Assembly (NCBI RefSeq): GCF_001999905.1
Contig: NZ_CP019640.1
Location: 3,452,001 to 3,516,000 of the forward strand
Length of the DNA stretch: 64,000 nucleotides
Source: Planococcus lenghuensis
GTDB lineage: Bacteria > Bacillota > Bacilli > Bacillales_A > Planococcaceae
Reading direction: 5' to 3'
In this document: one piece after another, positions 8,666-17,198 of the stretch
Layout of the letters: the number at the start of each line of letters is the position of its first letter
How positions within the stretch are numbered: position 1 is the stretch's first letter
Position numbers and translations under genes: made by a program
Notes under the pieces: generated by a model
Seen by the model: only the letters and a program-made list of their open reading frames with translations
What the model was told of the DNA's origin: nothing
The model's database searches: none

Positions 8666-9478
8666 TTATTTATCAAAAAAATCAGGAAGGTCGCTTGTTG
8701 TCAATGGAAAAAAAGCAGGGCGTTTTTCGATGAACGATTGGATACCCTCGTTTGCATCTCCGTTATTTCCTGCCCAGTGCAAAAACCGCGATTCGATTAA
8801 ATGAGATTCATACGGATGACTCGCACCCAGCATTTTCCACATTAATTGCCGGGTAAACCCATTTGATGTCGCAGCCGTATTCGCAGTGATATCCCGTGCG
8901 ATTTCAAGCGCTTTTTCCAACGGGTCTTCTGATTCGTATTGAACAAGCCCAGCAACTAATGCTTCTTCTGTCGCGATATAGCGGCCTGTCAATGTCCATT
9001 CGAGTGCCTTTCCAACGCCGACAAGACGCGGCAGGAACCATCCTGATGCGGCTTCGGGCCCAATACCCCGACGGCCGAAAACAAATCCGATCTTTGCTCC
9101 TTTTTTGATGATACGGATATCCATTGGAAGAGTCATCGTTAGCCCGATGCCAACAGCAGCGCCGTTTATCGCCGCAATGAGCGGTTTTTTCATCTCATAT
9201 ACTTGTACGCTAACCTGCCCGCCAATATCCCGGTACTCTTCCTGGGTGTCTTCAGATGCAAATGTACCGCCTCCTTCTGACAGGTCCATGCCAGCACAGA
9301 AAGCTCGTCCGCTTCCAGTCACTACGATTACCCGAACTTTGTCATTACTATCCGCTTCCCTGTATGCATGCAGCAACTCTTCGTTCATTTTGACAGTATA
9401 GGCATTCATCTTGTCAGGTCTGTTTAACGTTAAGGTTAAAACACCCTCGTCAAGCTCTGTTTTTAGCGTTTCATACAA
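8666..9478 (-). CDS. Enoyl-CoA hydratase family protein
   Basis: A crotonase of 270 residues with the oxyanion-hole motif FCAGMDL near residue 60, the INGAAVGIGLTMTLP loop, and RRGIGPEAASGWFLP, which supplies one acidic active-site residue. It is a different subfamily from the PaaG-like crotonase at 3757 and is a better candidate for the hydration step of beta-oxidation. I place the start at a TTG (9478), which has AAGGAG nine bases upstream and overlaps the stop codon of the preceding flavoprotein gene. The longer frame to 9520 lacks family similarity. The gene ends the thiolase-flavoprotein-crotonase operon. Confidence 0.85.
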   Translation of the reverse strand: MYETLKTELDEGVLTLTLNRPDKMNAYTVKMNEELLHAYREADSNDKVRVIVVTGSGRAFCAGMDLSEGGGTFASEDTQEEYRDIGGQVSVQVYEMKKPLIAAINGAAVGIGLTMTLPMDIRIIKKGAKIGFVFGRRGIGPEAASGWFLPRLVGVGKALEWTLTGRYIATEEALVAGLVQYESEDPLEKALEIARDITANTAATSNGFTRQLMWKMLGASHPYESHLIESRFLHWAGNNGDANEGIQSFIEKRPAFFPLTTSDLPDFFDK

Positions 9479-10364
9479 GACTATGCACTCCTTCCTCATA
9501 CTCTTTGTGCAAGGCTTCAACGATTTCCGTTATACTCTCCTGTTTTGTGACTGTTGTGACCCCATGGCCGGCAGACCAGATGTCACGCCATGCTTGGACA
9601 TTCACCAAGTGTGACAAATCCACTTCTTCTTTCGGTTTTAAGGTGGATGGATTGATACCTTCCTTCAGCAGACTAGGGATAAGGATGTTCGCGTGTACGC
9701 CGCTGAATGCATCAGTATAAAGAATATCTTCCGCATTTGAATCAATCACCATCTGCTTGTAGTCTTCTTGAGCGTTGCTTTCTTCAGCCGCCAGGAACCG
9801 AGTGCCCATATATGCATAATCCGCTCCTACCAGACGGGCGGCAGCCACATCTGCTCCCGTCGAAATAGAGCCGGATAAAATGATTGTACCGTTGTAGAAC
9901 TGCCTAACTGCTGCTATGAATCCGAATGGATTTAACGTGCCGCCATGACCGCCTGCTCCGGCGCACACAAGAATGAGTCCATCCACGCCGCTTTCAGCCG
10001 CCTTTCTCGCATGCCGAATGCTCGCCACATCCGAGTAGACGAGCCCCCCGTACTTATGCACGATTCCGATAACTTCCCCGGGGGCACCAAGGGAGGTAAT
10101 GACGATTGGCGGTTCATACTGTCGAATCAGTTCCACGTCCTCATCATAGCGTTTGTTCGACTTCCGGTGTGAGATCAAGTTGACAGCCCACGGTTTGTCG
10201 CCGAGTGCTTCTTTCACTTCCTGCAGCCATTCCGCACATTTTGCTGCAGGCCGGGCATTCAGCAGCGGAAAGCTGCCGATCACACCAGCCCGACTTGCGG
10301 CAATGGTCATCGAAGGCGTTGAGACCAGAAACATCGGTGCTACAATTACCGGGAGCTTACGCAC
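9471..10364 (-). CDS. Nitronate monooxygenase family flavoprotein (2-nitropropane dioxygenase-like)
   Basis: The 297-residue protein is a TIM-barrel FMN enzyme. It starts with PVIVAPMFLVSTP, has GAGGHGGTLNPFGFI near residue 145 and LSGSISTGADVAAARLVGADYAYMGTRF for FMN phosphate binding. The family contains nitronate monooxygenases and FabK-type enoyl reductases. Sitting between thiolase and crotonase genes, it could reduce or oxidise an acyl-CoA intermediate. The start is a GTG at 10364 that overlaps the last codons of the thiolase gene, a sign of translational coupling. Confidence 0.85.
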   Translation of the reverse strand: MRKLPVIVAPMFLVSTPSMTIAASRAGVIGSFPLLNARPAAKCAEWLQEVKEALGDKPWAVNLISHRKSNKRYDEDVELIRQYEPPIVITSLGAPGEVIGIVHKYGGLVYSDVASIRHARKAAESGVDGLILVCAGAGGHGGTLNPFGFIAAVRQFYNGTIILSGSISTGADVAAARLVGADYAYMGTRFLAAEESNAQEDYKQMVIDSNAEDILYTDAFSGVHANILIPSLLKEGINPSTLKPKEEVDLSHLVNVQAWRDIWSAGHGVTTVTKQESITEIVEALHKEYEEGVHSLV

Positions 10365-11538
10365 GTTCGATCACCACCGCAATTCCTTGACCGCCGCCGA
10401 TACAGAGACTAGCTATAGCATACTTGCCGTTTCGTTTCTGCAATTGGCGTGCCGCTGAAAGCAGGAGCCGTGTTCCGCTCGTACCGACCGGATGACCGAG
10501 CGCAATAGCCCCACCATTCATGTTTACGATATCCCCTTTTAACCCCAGTTCCCGTTCTACAGACAAATACTGAGCCGCGAAGGCTTCATTCACTTCGATC
10601 AAGTCGATATCATCCAATGAAAGCTCTGAGCGCTCCAAGGCCTGTCGGATAGCCGGTACCGGGCCAATGCCCATGATAGACGGGTCGACACCCGTAATCC
10701 CCCAAGAAACAATTCGTGCGAGCGGTTTCAAATTTTGCCGTTCAATAGCCCGCTCGCCCGCCACCACAACTGAGGCCGCGCCGTCATTAATGCCGGATGC
10801 ATTCCCGGCTGTCACCGTCCCATCATTCTTAAATGCGGCCCGCAGTTTGGCAAGTGACTCTGCATCGGTCTCCGGTTTGATATGCTCGTCCTTATCGATT
10901 ATCACAGTACCTTTCCGAGTTTTCACTTCTACACCAACGATCTCTCCGGCAAATATTCCGTCTTTCGCCGCTTTCGCTGCCCGTCGATGTGATTCCGCAG
11001 CAAATGCATCCTGCTCCTCGCGGGTAATTCCATATTGTTCTGCCAGTTTTTCTGCCGTCATACCCATTCCGCTTCCGGTATAACGATCAAGAAGTGTGGC
11101 TGCCAGCATATCCTCAAATTCAAGGCTGCCCATTTTGGGTGCATTGAATCGTTGATTGAAATTGGAATAAGGTGCCATCGACATATTTTCGGCCCCACCC
11201 GCCAGTACGATATCCGCCTCATCGAGCATAATGGTCTGTGCTGCGGATACTACCGCTTGAGCTCCTGAACCGCAGAGCCGATTCAAGGTCAAGGCCGGAA
11301 CTTCCTTCGGCACTCCTGCTTCCAATCCGATATGACGTGCTAAATACGCTGCATTTGTACTTGAGTGGATAACGTTTCCGTAAATGACATGACCAACATT
11401 TTCGGGTGAAACCCCCGCACGCTTCAACGCCTCCACTGCTGTTACCGTGCCAAGCTTAGTTACATCCGTTGAGGCAAATGAGCCTCCAAAAGAGGTAAAT
11501 GCCGTTCTTGCTCCATCGACCAAGTAAACATTTTGCAT
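10357..11538 (-). CDS. Acetyl-CoA acetyltransferase (thiolase)
   Basis: A 393-residue thiolase with the active-site cysteine in NRLCGSGAQAVVSAAQ (near residue 88), the NEAFAAQ motif, the NMNGGAIALGHPVGTSG histidine motif and the C-terminal CIGGGQG cysteine motif. It would cleave 3-ketoacyl-CoA as the last step of beta-oxidation. The longer frame to 11571 adds 11 residues without family match. The ATG at 11538 begins MQNVYLVDGARTAF, the usual family start, with AAAGGGG upstream. It is the first gene of a three-gene operon. Confidence 0.92.
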   Translation of the reverse strand: MQNVYLVDGARTAFTSFGGSFASTDVTKLGTVTAVEALKRAGVSPENVGHVIYGNVIHSSTNAAYLARHIGLEAGVPKEVPALTLNRLCGSGAQAVVSAAQTIMLDEADIVLAGGAENMSMAPYSNFNQRFNAPKMGSLEFEDMLAATLLDRYTGSGMGMTAEKLAEQYGITREEQDAFAAESHRRAAKAAKDGIFAGEIVGVEVKTRKGTVIIDKDEHIKPETDAESLAKLRAAFKNDGTVTAGNASGINDGAASVVVAGERAIERQNLKPLARIVSWGITGVDPSIMGIGPVPAIRQALERSELSLDDIDLIEVNEAFAAQYLSVERELGLKGDIVNMNGGAIALGHPVGTSGTRLLLSAARQLQKRNGKYAIASLCIGGGQGIAVVIERA

Positions 11539-11607
11539 TATCCTGTTAGCCCCTTTCCTTCTGATTACCAATCACCATTTTTTTAGTGATATATCAGAAA
11601 ATTTTAA

Positions 11608-11663
11608 ACCTTATTTAAAAGGTACCGTCATTTCCTATAAACTGCAATGATTTTTCCTGTCAA
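11608..11663 (-). promoter_or_regulatory. Promoter of the thiolase operon with adjacent inverted repeat
   Basis: On the minus strand TTGACA (11658-11663) and TATAGG (11634-11639) are 18 bases apart. Just downstream, ACCTTATTTAAAAGGT (11608-11623) is an inverted repeat in operator position and resembles the palindrome at 8422. A shared repressor such as the TetR protein is plausible. Confidence 0.5.
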
Positions 11664-11878
11664 TTCATTATTTAAATATTAATTTAATTTATAGGCTGTG
11701 CTTCTGTTAAATTGTTACTCGCTTTTACCAATGAGGAAACGTCCTCTTATACTCCTACGTAAATGCTTTCGTATATCGGAGACTTTCATAATTCAAGCCT
11801 ACTCTTTACTTTAGAAACAAAAACCAAAATACCCCCAAGATCATTAATTATAAAATTAATCTTTCTGCAAGTTTTTAT
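11664..11878. other. Intergenic stretch without a recognisable gene
   Basis: This AT-rich stretch separates the divergent thiolase operon and the SOS polymerase gene. I see no open frame with a ribosome site and no clear RNA structure beyond the two promoters that flank it. Confidence 0.6.
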
Positions 11879-11906
11879 TGTCGCTTAACCGGGCATACTA
11901 TATGAT
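11879..11906 (+). promoter_or_regulatory. Promoter of the UvrX-like polymerase gene
   Basis: TTGTCG (11879-11884) and TATGAT (11901-11906) lie 16 bases apart, directly upstream of a LexA box. The overlap of the start region with the LexA box fits SOS repression. Confidence 0.55.
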
Positions 11907-11908
11907 AA

Positions 11909-11920
11909 GAACAAACGTTC
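11909..11920. promoter_or_regulatory. LexA (DinR) SOS box
   Basis: GAACAAACGTTC has the Bacillus LexA form GAAC-N4-GTTC and sits between the -10 box and the start codon of the polymerase gene. This predicts DNA-damage induction of the polymerase and the YolD gene. Confidence 0.85.
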
Positions 11921-11939
11921 TATCACGGGAGTGATTTGG

Positions 11940-13223
11940 ATGACTGCTCAATCCTCTGATCGTGAACGTGTGATTGCCTGCCTTGATATGCGGAGTTTCT
12001 ATGCGAGCTGCGCGGCGGTGGAGCATGGGCTCGACCCGCTCCGGGACTGCATCGCGGTTGTCGCAAACCTGGACAGGAACGGCAGTGTCGTGCTGGCTGT
12101 GTCACCGGAGATGAAGCGGCGGTTCGGCGTCCGCACCGGCACCCGGCTGTATGAGATACCGGGTGATCCGGACATTTACCTGCTTGAGCCGAAGATGGAT
12201 TTCTTTCTGGAAGTGTCGATGGAGATTACGAAGCTGATCGGGGAGTATGTGCCGAAGACGGCGATCCACGTCTACAGTGTCGATGAATGCTTTATTGACC
12301 TGACCGGCACGGAAAAACTGTGGGGGCCGCCGGAAGAGACGATTCGCCATATCCAGGATGAGCTGTACCGGCAGTTCCAATTGCCATCGGCGGCCGGTGT
12401 CGGTCCGAATATGCTGCTGGCGAAGCTGTCGCTCGACCTTGAAGCGAAGAAGACCGGATTCGCGTGGTGGCGGCTGGAGGACGTGCCGGAAAAATTATGG
12501 CCGGTCACGCCGCTCAGCGAGATGTGGGGCATTGGTTCACGGATGGAATATAATCTGAACAGCATGGGCATCTTTTCCGTCGGCGATCTCGCGCAAGCCG
12601 ACCTGAAACAGCTGGAGGAACGCTTCGGCGTAATCGGGCATCAACTGTATCAGCACGCCCACGGCATTGATTTCAGCTATTTGCGCGAGCAGGATGCGCA
12701 GGCGGAACCGGTGAGTTTCAGCAAAGGGCAGATGCTTTACCGGGATTACATAACAGAGAAAGATATCATGACCGTGCTGCTCGAGATGTGCGAGGAAGTC
12801 GCACGGCGGGCGCGGGAAGCCGGCAAAGCGGGGCGCATGATCCATCTCGGCATCGGCTACAGCAAAGCGGTGTTCGGCGGCGGGTTCTCCCGCTCCAAGT
12901 CGATCGACGAGGCGACGAATGACACGATGCAGATCTACCGCGTCTGCCAGGCGCTGTTCCATGACCATTACCAAGACAAGCCGGTGCGCAGCATCACCGT
13001 GTCGGTCGGCACCCTGGAGGACGAGACGTCGATGCAGCTGAGCCTGTTCGAAGCGCAGAAATGGCGGCGGCGGAAACTCGCGGCCGTGATGGACGCCATC
13101 CGTCGGAAGTACGGTTCCACCGCCCTCCTGCGCGCCGTGTCCTATACGGAAGCCGGGACAGCGGTATCACGGGCCGGCCTGCTCGGCGGCCATAAAAAAC
13201 GGGAAGGGAATGATGCATCATGA
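11940..13223 (+). CDS. uvrX: Y-family DNA polymerase, UvrX/YqjW-like
   Basis: The 427-residue protein has the Y-family palm motifs ACLDMRSFYASC at the N-terminus and YSVDECFIDLTG near residue 110, which supply the catalytic acidic residues. It continues with the helix-hairpin-helix region MWGIGSRMEYNLNSMGI and a C-terminal little-finger domain. UvrX-type polymerases of Bacillales perform error-prone translesion synthesis and are commonly paired with a YolD protein, as here. The ATG at 11940 follows GGGAG by eight bases and was preferred to the GTG at 11931. Its GC content is clearly higher than that of its flanks, as is its strong bias to G or C at third positions. Confidence 0.93.
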   Translation: MTAQSSDRERVIACLDMRSFYASCAAVEHGLDPLRDCIAVVANLDRNGSVVLAVSPEMKRRFGVRTGTRLYEIPGDPDIYLLEPKMDFFLEVSMEITKLIGEYVPKTAIHVYSVDECFIDLTGTEKLWGPPEETIRHIQDELYRQFQLPSAAGVGPNMLLAKLSLDLEAKKTGFAWWRLEDVPEKLWPVTPLSEMWGIGSRMEYNLNSMGIFSVGDLAQADLKQLEERFGVIGHQLYQHAHGIDFSYLREQDAQAEPVSFSKGQMLYRDYITEKDIMTVLLEMCEEVARRAREAGKAGRMIHLGIGYSKAVFGGGFSRSKSIDEATNDTMQIYRVCQALFHDHYQDKPVRSITVSVGTLEDETSMQLSLFEAQKWRRRKLAAVMDAIRRKYGSTALLRAVSYTEAGTAVSRAGLLGGHKKREGNDAS

Positions 13224-13582
13224 AGCAAAATCGGCACATGAAGCTGCAGGGGGACATCAAGGACCGCGGTATGGTGAAATGGCAGGGCATGATGCTGCCG
13301 GAACATAACCAATTGCTCCGGGACTGGTACGCGGAAGACGGTCAGGACACGAAACCGGAACTCACGGCAGACGATCTCGAACTTATCCAGGAAGAGATCG
13401 AGACGGCCCTCACCCGCCGGTGTGAAGTGAAACTGAAGACGTGGCGGGACCATAAATTCCAGTTCCACCGCGGCGTGATCAAGGAAGTGAACAGCGCGCA
13501 GAAGCTGCTCGTGTTTGAGGATCCGTTCAATGAATACCGGATTGCGGCCAGGGAAATCGTCGGTATCCAGACGATGGAGTAA
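13220..13582 (+). CDS. YolD-like family protein
   Basis: A 120-residue YolD-like protein with the typical opening RGMVKWQGMMLPEHNQLL and a central IQEEIETALTRRCEVKLKTWRD segment. Its ATG overlaps the polymerase stop as ATGA, so the two are translationally coupled. YolD-like proteins almost always accompany UvrX/YqjW-type polymerases. A role as a regulator or partner of the polymerase is suggested by that pairing, but its biochemistry is not established. Confidence 0.9.
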   Translation: MKQNRHMKLQGDIKDRGMVKWQGMMLPEHNQLLRDWYAEDGQDTKPELTADDLELIQEEIETALTRRCEVKLKTWRDHKFQFHRGVIKEVNSAQKLLVFEDPFNEYRIAAREIVGIQTME

Positions 13583-13651
13583 GGATAATTTATCTGCATC
13601 CCATCGCAAGTCCTTCCTGGTCAAAGGCGGTTTTGCCGAAAAACCAAAAAA

Positions 13652-13673
13652 AGAAGGCGCAGATTGCGCCTTC
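13652..13673. terminator. Terminator between convergent YolD and KGG-repeat genes
   Basis: GAAGGCGC-AGATT-GCGCCTTC is a perfect 8-bp stem. On the minus strand it is followed by a run of T, so it best serves the KGG-repeat gene. It may also stop transcription from the SOS operon. Confidence 0.8.
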
Positions 13674-13697
13674 CTGTTTCTATCCATAAGGCTCCGC

Positions 13698-13991
13698 TTA
13701 TGAATTGTCGTCGTCTCCGCGGCGTTCGCCGCCTTTTTCACCAATTTCCTGATAGAATTCCTTGTCATGACTCTCAGACGTCGCTTCGCCGCCTTTTTGA
13801 CCAATTTCCTGATAGAATTCCTTGTCATGGCTCTCAGACGTCGCTTCGCCGCCTTTTTGACCAATTTCCTGGTAGAATTCCTTGTCATGATTCTCGGAAG
13901 TCGCTTCGCCGCCTAAGCGTCCCGCTTCCTCAACACTCATTTTGTCGTCTTCATTGCGATTACGGTTATTGTTGTCTTTGTTGTCTGCCAT
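13698..13991 (-). CDS. KGG-repeat general stress protein (GsiB-like)
   Basis: The 97-residue, very hydrophilic protein begins with an Asn/Asp-rich segment. It then has a GRLGGEATSE unit followed by repeated 20-residue blocks containing HDKEFYQEIG and KGGEA. This is the KGG motif of GsiB and plant Em-like hydrophilins, thought to protect cells in desiccation or osmotic stress. The start at 13991 has GGAGGAGG eight bases upstream. A SigB-like promoter lies about 50 bases before it, consistent with a general stress regulon member. Confidence 0.88.
   Translation of the reverse strand: MADNKDNNNRNRNEDDKMSVEEAGRLGGEATSENHDKEFYQEIGQKGGEATSESHDKEFYQEIGQKGGEATSESHDKEFYQEIGEKGGERRGDDDNS
13728..13907. 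repeat. Three tandem 60-bp repeats in the KGG gene
   Basis: Units at 13728-13787, 13788-13847 and 13848-13907 differ by only a few bases. Each encodes one 20-residue KGG block. Such near-identical units can expand or contract, so the number may vary between strains. Confidence 0.9.
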
Positions 13992-14041
13992 CTTCAATTC
14001 CTCCTCCGAAAAATTTTAGTTATAATCCTTCTAGTCCTTGT

Positions 14042-14066
14042 TTATCCGACTTCTTCTTTTTTAAAC
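14042..14066 (-). promoter_or_regulatory. SigB-type promoter of the KGG-repeat gene
   Basis: On the minus strand GTTTAA (14061-14066) and GGATAA (14042-14047) are separated by 13 bases. This is close to the SigB consensus GTTTAA-N12-14-GGGTAT and is about 50 bases from the start codon. Confidence 0.6.
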
Positions 14067-14600
14067 GCTTATTTTCTATATTTTCGAAAAAATATAGGAT
14101 AGTAGATATAAGTGTAACCTCTGTAAAGCGATGGTCTTTGGAAATAAGTGACTGTAAAATAAGAGGGCCTTTTTGTATAAGTGGCACCCGGCTTCGCCAA
14201 ATGGGCACTGAACAAACTGGAGAGCATGGAACCGCTGCATTATGGAACAACGGGTAAAGTTATAGGCAATTAAACCGGAAGAACAGATTCAGTCACAGGT
14301 GTTTGACCCACAGTCCCATCCTCTGAGTCTGTGTATCTGTTCCAGCATGCGAAAAGCGAACAAACAGGGGTTATAGGTGGTTGAAATTTTAAAAAACGAA
14401 CCATCTTCCATTTGCTTGCCGGTCGTTGCCCGTACAGTTCTCTGAAACGGGAGTCTTCTCGCTTTAAATGACAAGTTCATTCTAAAGGGTTACAATCACG
14501 CATTCCCAAGTAAGAGATTTTCATTACCTGTAATTTATTTACAGTTAAAAATACCTGTTTTCTTCTTATCTCGTTTAGAAGGAGAAGTAGCGAGAACTGT
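14067..14600. other. Intergenic stretch without a supported gene
   Basis: Short open frames exist on both strands, but none has a ribosome site or a protein-like composition. I see no stable RNA structure. Confidence 0.55.
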
Positions 14601-14635
14601 CTTTATGGAGGAAACTTACTAGGAGAAGATATGAA

Positions 14636-14833
14636 ATGGCCAATCAAGAACGTTTTAAAACAGGAGAAGTAGCACCTGAGAGCGGAAAATACGTCTTTGA
14701 CAGCTATATGAATGACGAAGATGCCGAGCAGCCTGACAGCGACGAAGGTGAGCTTGACATGGACAAAGGGGATCAATTCCCGCCGACACCTTCCACAAAT
14801 AAAGCAGCTTACTGGGTAAAACAGAATTCATAA
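14636..14833 (+). CDS. YjzC-like small protein
   Basis: A 65-residue acidic protein with RFKTGEVAPESGKYVF near the start and GDQFPPTPSTNKAAYWV near the end. This matches the YjzC family pattern, in which RFKxGExAPxxGxY is followed by a GDxFPP segment. The function of the family is unknown. The start has AGGAG about ten bases upstream, and a strong terminator follows directly, so it is a single-gene unit. Confidence 0.8.
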   Translation: MANQERFKTGEVAPESGKYVFDSYMNDEDAEQPDSDEGELDMDKGDQFPPTPSTNKAAYWVKQNS

Positions 14834-14836
14834 AGA

Positions 14837-14876
14837 AAAAGGACAGCTGACTTGTACTGAGTCTGCTGTCCTTTTA
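14837..14876 (+). terminator. Terminator of the YjzC-like gene
   Basis: AAAAGGACAGC and GCTGTCCTTTT form a stem followed by T residues, immediately after the stop codon at 14833. Confidence 0.85.
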
Positions 14877-14946
14877 ATTGCTTTGTGCTTTTAGGGTGTG
14901 TTAAATGACTTTTTAGAAGAAGCGGCCTGCCTTGAATAATCCTTCC

Positions 14947-15081
14947 CTGTGCTCCGTTCAATAATGCCTATTTCTCATTTCCAGTAAAAATGCAAAAGCC
15001 GCCCCATAAGCCCATTGCTTCTATTAGAGATGGCTTCTTTTTATACATTTGCCGTGAATAAACTGAAGAGTTTCTATTATT
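14947..15081. repeat. Dispersed repeat R1, copy 1
   Basis: About 134 bp, roughly three-quarters identical to 35096-35230. Conserved blocks include CCGTTCAATAATG, AAAAGCC, GAGATGGCT and GCCGTGAATAAACTGAAGAG. Both copies lie just past the 3' end of a minus-strand gene and in the same orientation. Confidence 0.8.
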
Positions 15082-15096
15082 ATATAGAGATGCGAT

Positions 15097-16194
15097 TTAA
15101 TTCAACCCGCTTATTTTGGAGACTGCCTGTTCAGCTGACTGAAGGGCCCCTTCAAGATGGCCGCTGTACGCCGCGTTCGTCTCTGTACCGGCAAAGACCA
15201 GTTTCTTTTCCCATACCCCCGCTGCCGGTGGCTGGCCATAGCTCTTATAATTCTTGAAAGGACTGGCGTCTTCTTCAACGGCCGTTTCAGCATCGCCGGC
15301 CCAATCTTTATAAAGGATCGCCTGTGGATTTTCCGCTTCACTGCCGAAGAGCTTCACCAGCTGGTCCGCCACCAATTTCAGCACTTTTTCTTGGCCCATC
15401 TGTTCACGTACTTCCGCTGGCATCCCGAAGAAACCGAACAGGGCACCTGCTCCATTTGCCGGTGAAGCGTCATAGATCTCCTGCATCGGACCAACGGAAC
15501 TTAAAACAAGCCCGGAAAGCCCGGATTCTCTCCAGAACGGCCGGTCATAGACGGCAACGGCCTTGGCCTGGGATCCCATCCATGTTGGTTTCTCCGCGAT
15601 ATCGGCAAGCAGATCGCCTGGAAGGGCCGGGGAAAACGCAATGTGACGCGCCACAAGCCGTGGCGGCAACGCTAAAATGACAGCTTGTGCCTGAATGCTT
15701 TCTGCCTTTCCGTCGGCATGTTCAGCTTCAACTGTGATATTCCCCGACTCATCCAATCGTACTTTTTTGACGCGCGTCTCCAGCTCAATGGTTTCCGCAG
15801 GAATTTTCGCTGCAAGCGCCTCGATCAACGACTGGATGCCCCCAGCCAAACGGACGCCCCTTTCATCCATATTTTCCTGCAAAGCACAGCGCTCCGGCGG
15901 CTTGATCTGAAACCGTTCCACCAGCACATCGCCGTCATTATTTTGAACAAGCGTCTCCAAACCCAACTCTTCAACAAGCTCGGTAATCCGGCTTTCATAC
16001 TGCGGCCAAAACCACGTCGGGCCGAGGTCGAATCTTCCAAGATCCGGTCTGTCTGGAACAGGCAGACTTAAAACCCGGCCGCCTATCCGGTCCCTCGCCT
16101 CCAGAATCTTGCAGTTGATTCCTTGTTTAGTCAATAAAGATGCGGCATGCAACCCGCTTAAACCCGCACCTATGATGATGACCGGTTTGTCCAC
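15097..16194 (-). CDS. Flavin monoamine oxidase family protein
   Basis: The 365-residue protein opens with the FAD-binding Rossmann motif VIIIGAGLSGLHAA and LEARDRIGGRV. It ends with VFAGTETNAAYSGHLEGALQSAEQA, the C-terminal FAD motif of monoamine-oxidase-type enzymes. It would oxidise an amine, releasing aldehyde, ammonia and peroxide. The substrate is unknown. The start is taken as the GTG at 16194, which has AAAGGAGG seven bases upstream; the longer frame to 16227 includes that ribosome site. A degraded relative lies at about 17955-18115. Confidence 0.88.
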   Translation of the reverse strand: MDKPVIIIGAGLSGLHAASLLTKQGINCKILEARDRIGGRVLSLPVPDRPDLGRFDLGPTWFWPQYESRITELVEELGLETLVQNNDGDVLVERFQIKPPERCALQENMDERGVRLAGGIQSLIEALAAKIPAETIELETRVKKVRLDESGNITVEAEHADGKAESIQAQAVILALPPRLVARHIAFSPALPGDLLADIAEKPTWMGSQAKAVAVYDRPFWRESGLSGLVLSSVGPMQEIYDASPANGAGALFGFFGMPAEVREQMGQEKVLKLVADQLVKLFGSEAENPQAILYKDWAGDAETAVEEDASPFKNYKSYGQPPAAGVWEKKLVFAGTETNAAYSGHLEGALQSAEQAVSKISGLN

Positions 16195-16356
16195 TTTTTG
16201 TCCTCCTTTAATTACGTGACGCTTCATTATTCACTTGCAAGTAAAGACATGTAACCCGGGTCTCTTCCCGAATTCCGATTCCAAAAGACTTGCGTATATC
16301 CCACTGGCTTGTATGCGTGCTGGGAAGGTTTTTTCAGAAAAAAGCCAGCCTCCCCT

Positions 16357-17055
16357 TCATTCCTTCTTTTTGCCGAGCCGGAAGACGGTATACCCCTGGT
16401 CTTTTTCAAAATTCCAGAACAAGAACATTTCTTCAATGCTCCCCTCCAACACGGTTTCCGGTTCGGCTTCCTGAAAAGCTCTATTCTCCAGCTGCTTTCT
16501 TGAGAACTTCAACTCTTCCAGGAACCCGCTTCGGATGAACTCTTTTTCAATTTCCAGCAGGATCTCCGAACGGCGGACCAATAGCGTGCGATTGTCCAGC
16601 CAGTAGAGATCGGTCCGGGCAGGCGTTTTCTGTGTGATACCGCTTGCCCGGTCTATGTAATTCCGCAGCGCCTGTTCGTTCACGGAATCCGGTTCGGCCG
16701 AGGGCTGTTTCTCGAACTCGCCATCAATCACACCGATGATCAGGCCTGTTTCTTTCTCGAAATTCCAGTCCGTATAGAATTCCTGAATCCGGCTCCCTGT
16801 CAGTTCCTCGATCTTGTCCATAATTTCCGGCTCAAGGTTGCGGATAATCAAGTTTCTGGTAACCAGCACCTTTCTCAGCTCGTTCTGGTCCATCATGTTC
16901 TTCTCCATCGCCGCTAAAAAACCGCGGAAGTGGATGCTGATAAACGAATGTTCAATGGTGACGTAAACCGCAGTCGGGCCTTTCCCGAAATGGGCACGGA
17001 GTAGATTGGAGATATACCCGCTGATTTCGCTTTGAACCAAAGTGTTCTTTGCCAA
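16357..17055 (-). CDS. DUF2294 / MpsC-family protein, two-domain
   Basis: The 232-residue protein begins SEISGYISNLLRAHFGKGPTAVYV, the signature of DUF2294 (MpsC family). The domain appears twice, at about residues 5-110 and 125-225. The second copy repeats the VLVTRNLII-type core as TLLVRRSEILLEIE. The domain is found alone or with sodium/bicarbonate uptake subunits, but no such partner is adjacent. The start at 17055 follows GGAAAGGGGGAAAGC. Function is not established. Confidence 0.8.
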   Translation of the reverse strand: MAKNTLVQSEISGYISNLLRAHFGKGPTAVYVTIEHSFISIHFRGFLAAMEKNMMDQNELRKVLVTRNLIIRNLEPEIMDKIEELTGSRIQEFYTDWNFEKETGLIIGVIDGEFEKQPSAEPDSVNEQALRNYIDRASGITQKTPARTDLYWLDNRTLLVRRSEILLEIEKEFIRSGFLEELKFSRKQLENRAFQEAEPETVLEGSIEEMFLFWNFEKDQGYTVFRLGKKKE

Positions 17056-17198
17056 GCGCTTTCCCCCTTTCCAGCCGCTCTCGCTTCATAGCGTGTTTTA
17101 AAAGATTCTATGTAACTTAAACTCAATTCACCTCTGTATTACAATGTAGTCTTTGTCTTGCACTGTTCTTACATCTCATTCTCCGTAGTAAGGAGAAC

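Noticed and set aside
13142-13888. Long minus-strand frame spanning polymerase, YolD and KGG genes
   Set aside because: It is the antisense shadow of two well-supported plus-strand genes and an off-frame reading of the KGG repeats.
13728-13907. CRISPR array
   Set aside because: The repeats are contiguous 60-bp coding units without spacers, and no cas genes are present.
14289-14480. 63-residue minus-strand frame
   Set aside because: No ribosome site and no protein-like pattern.
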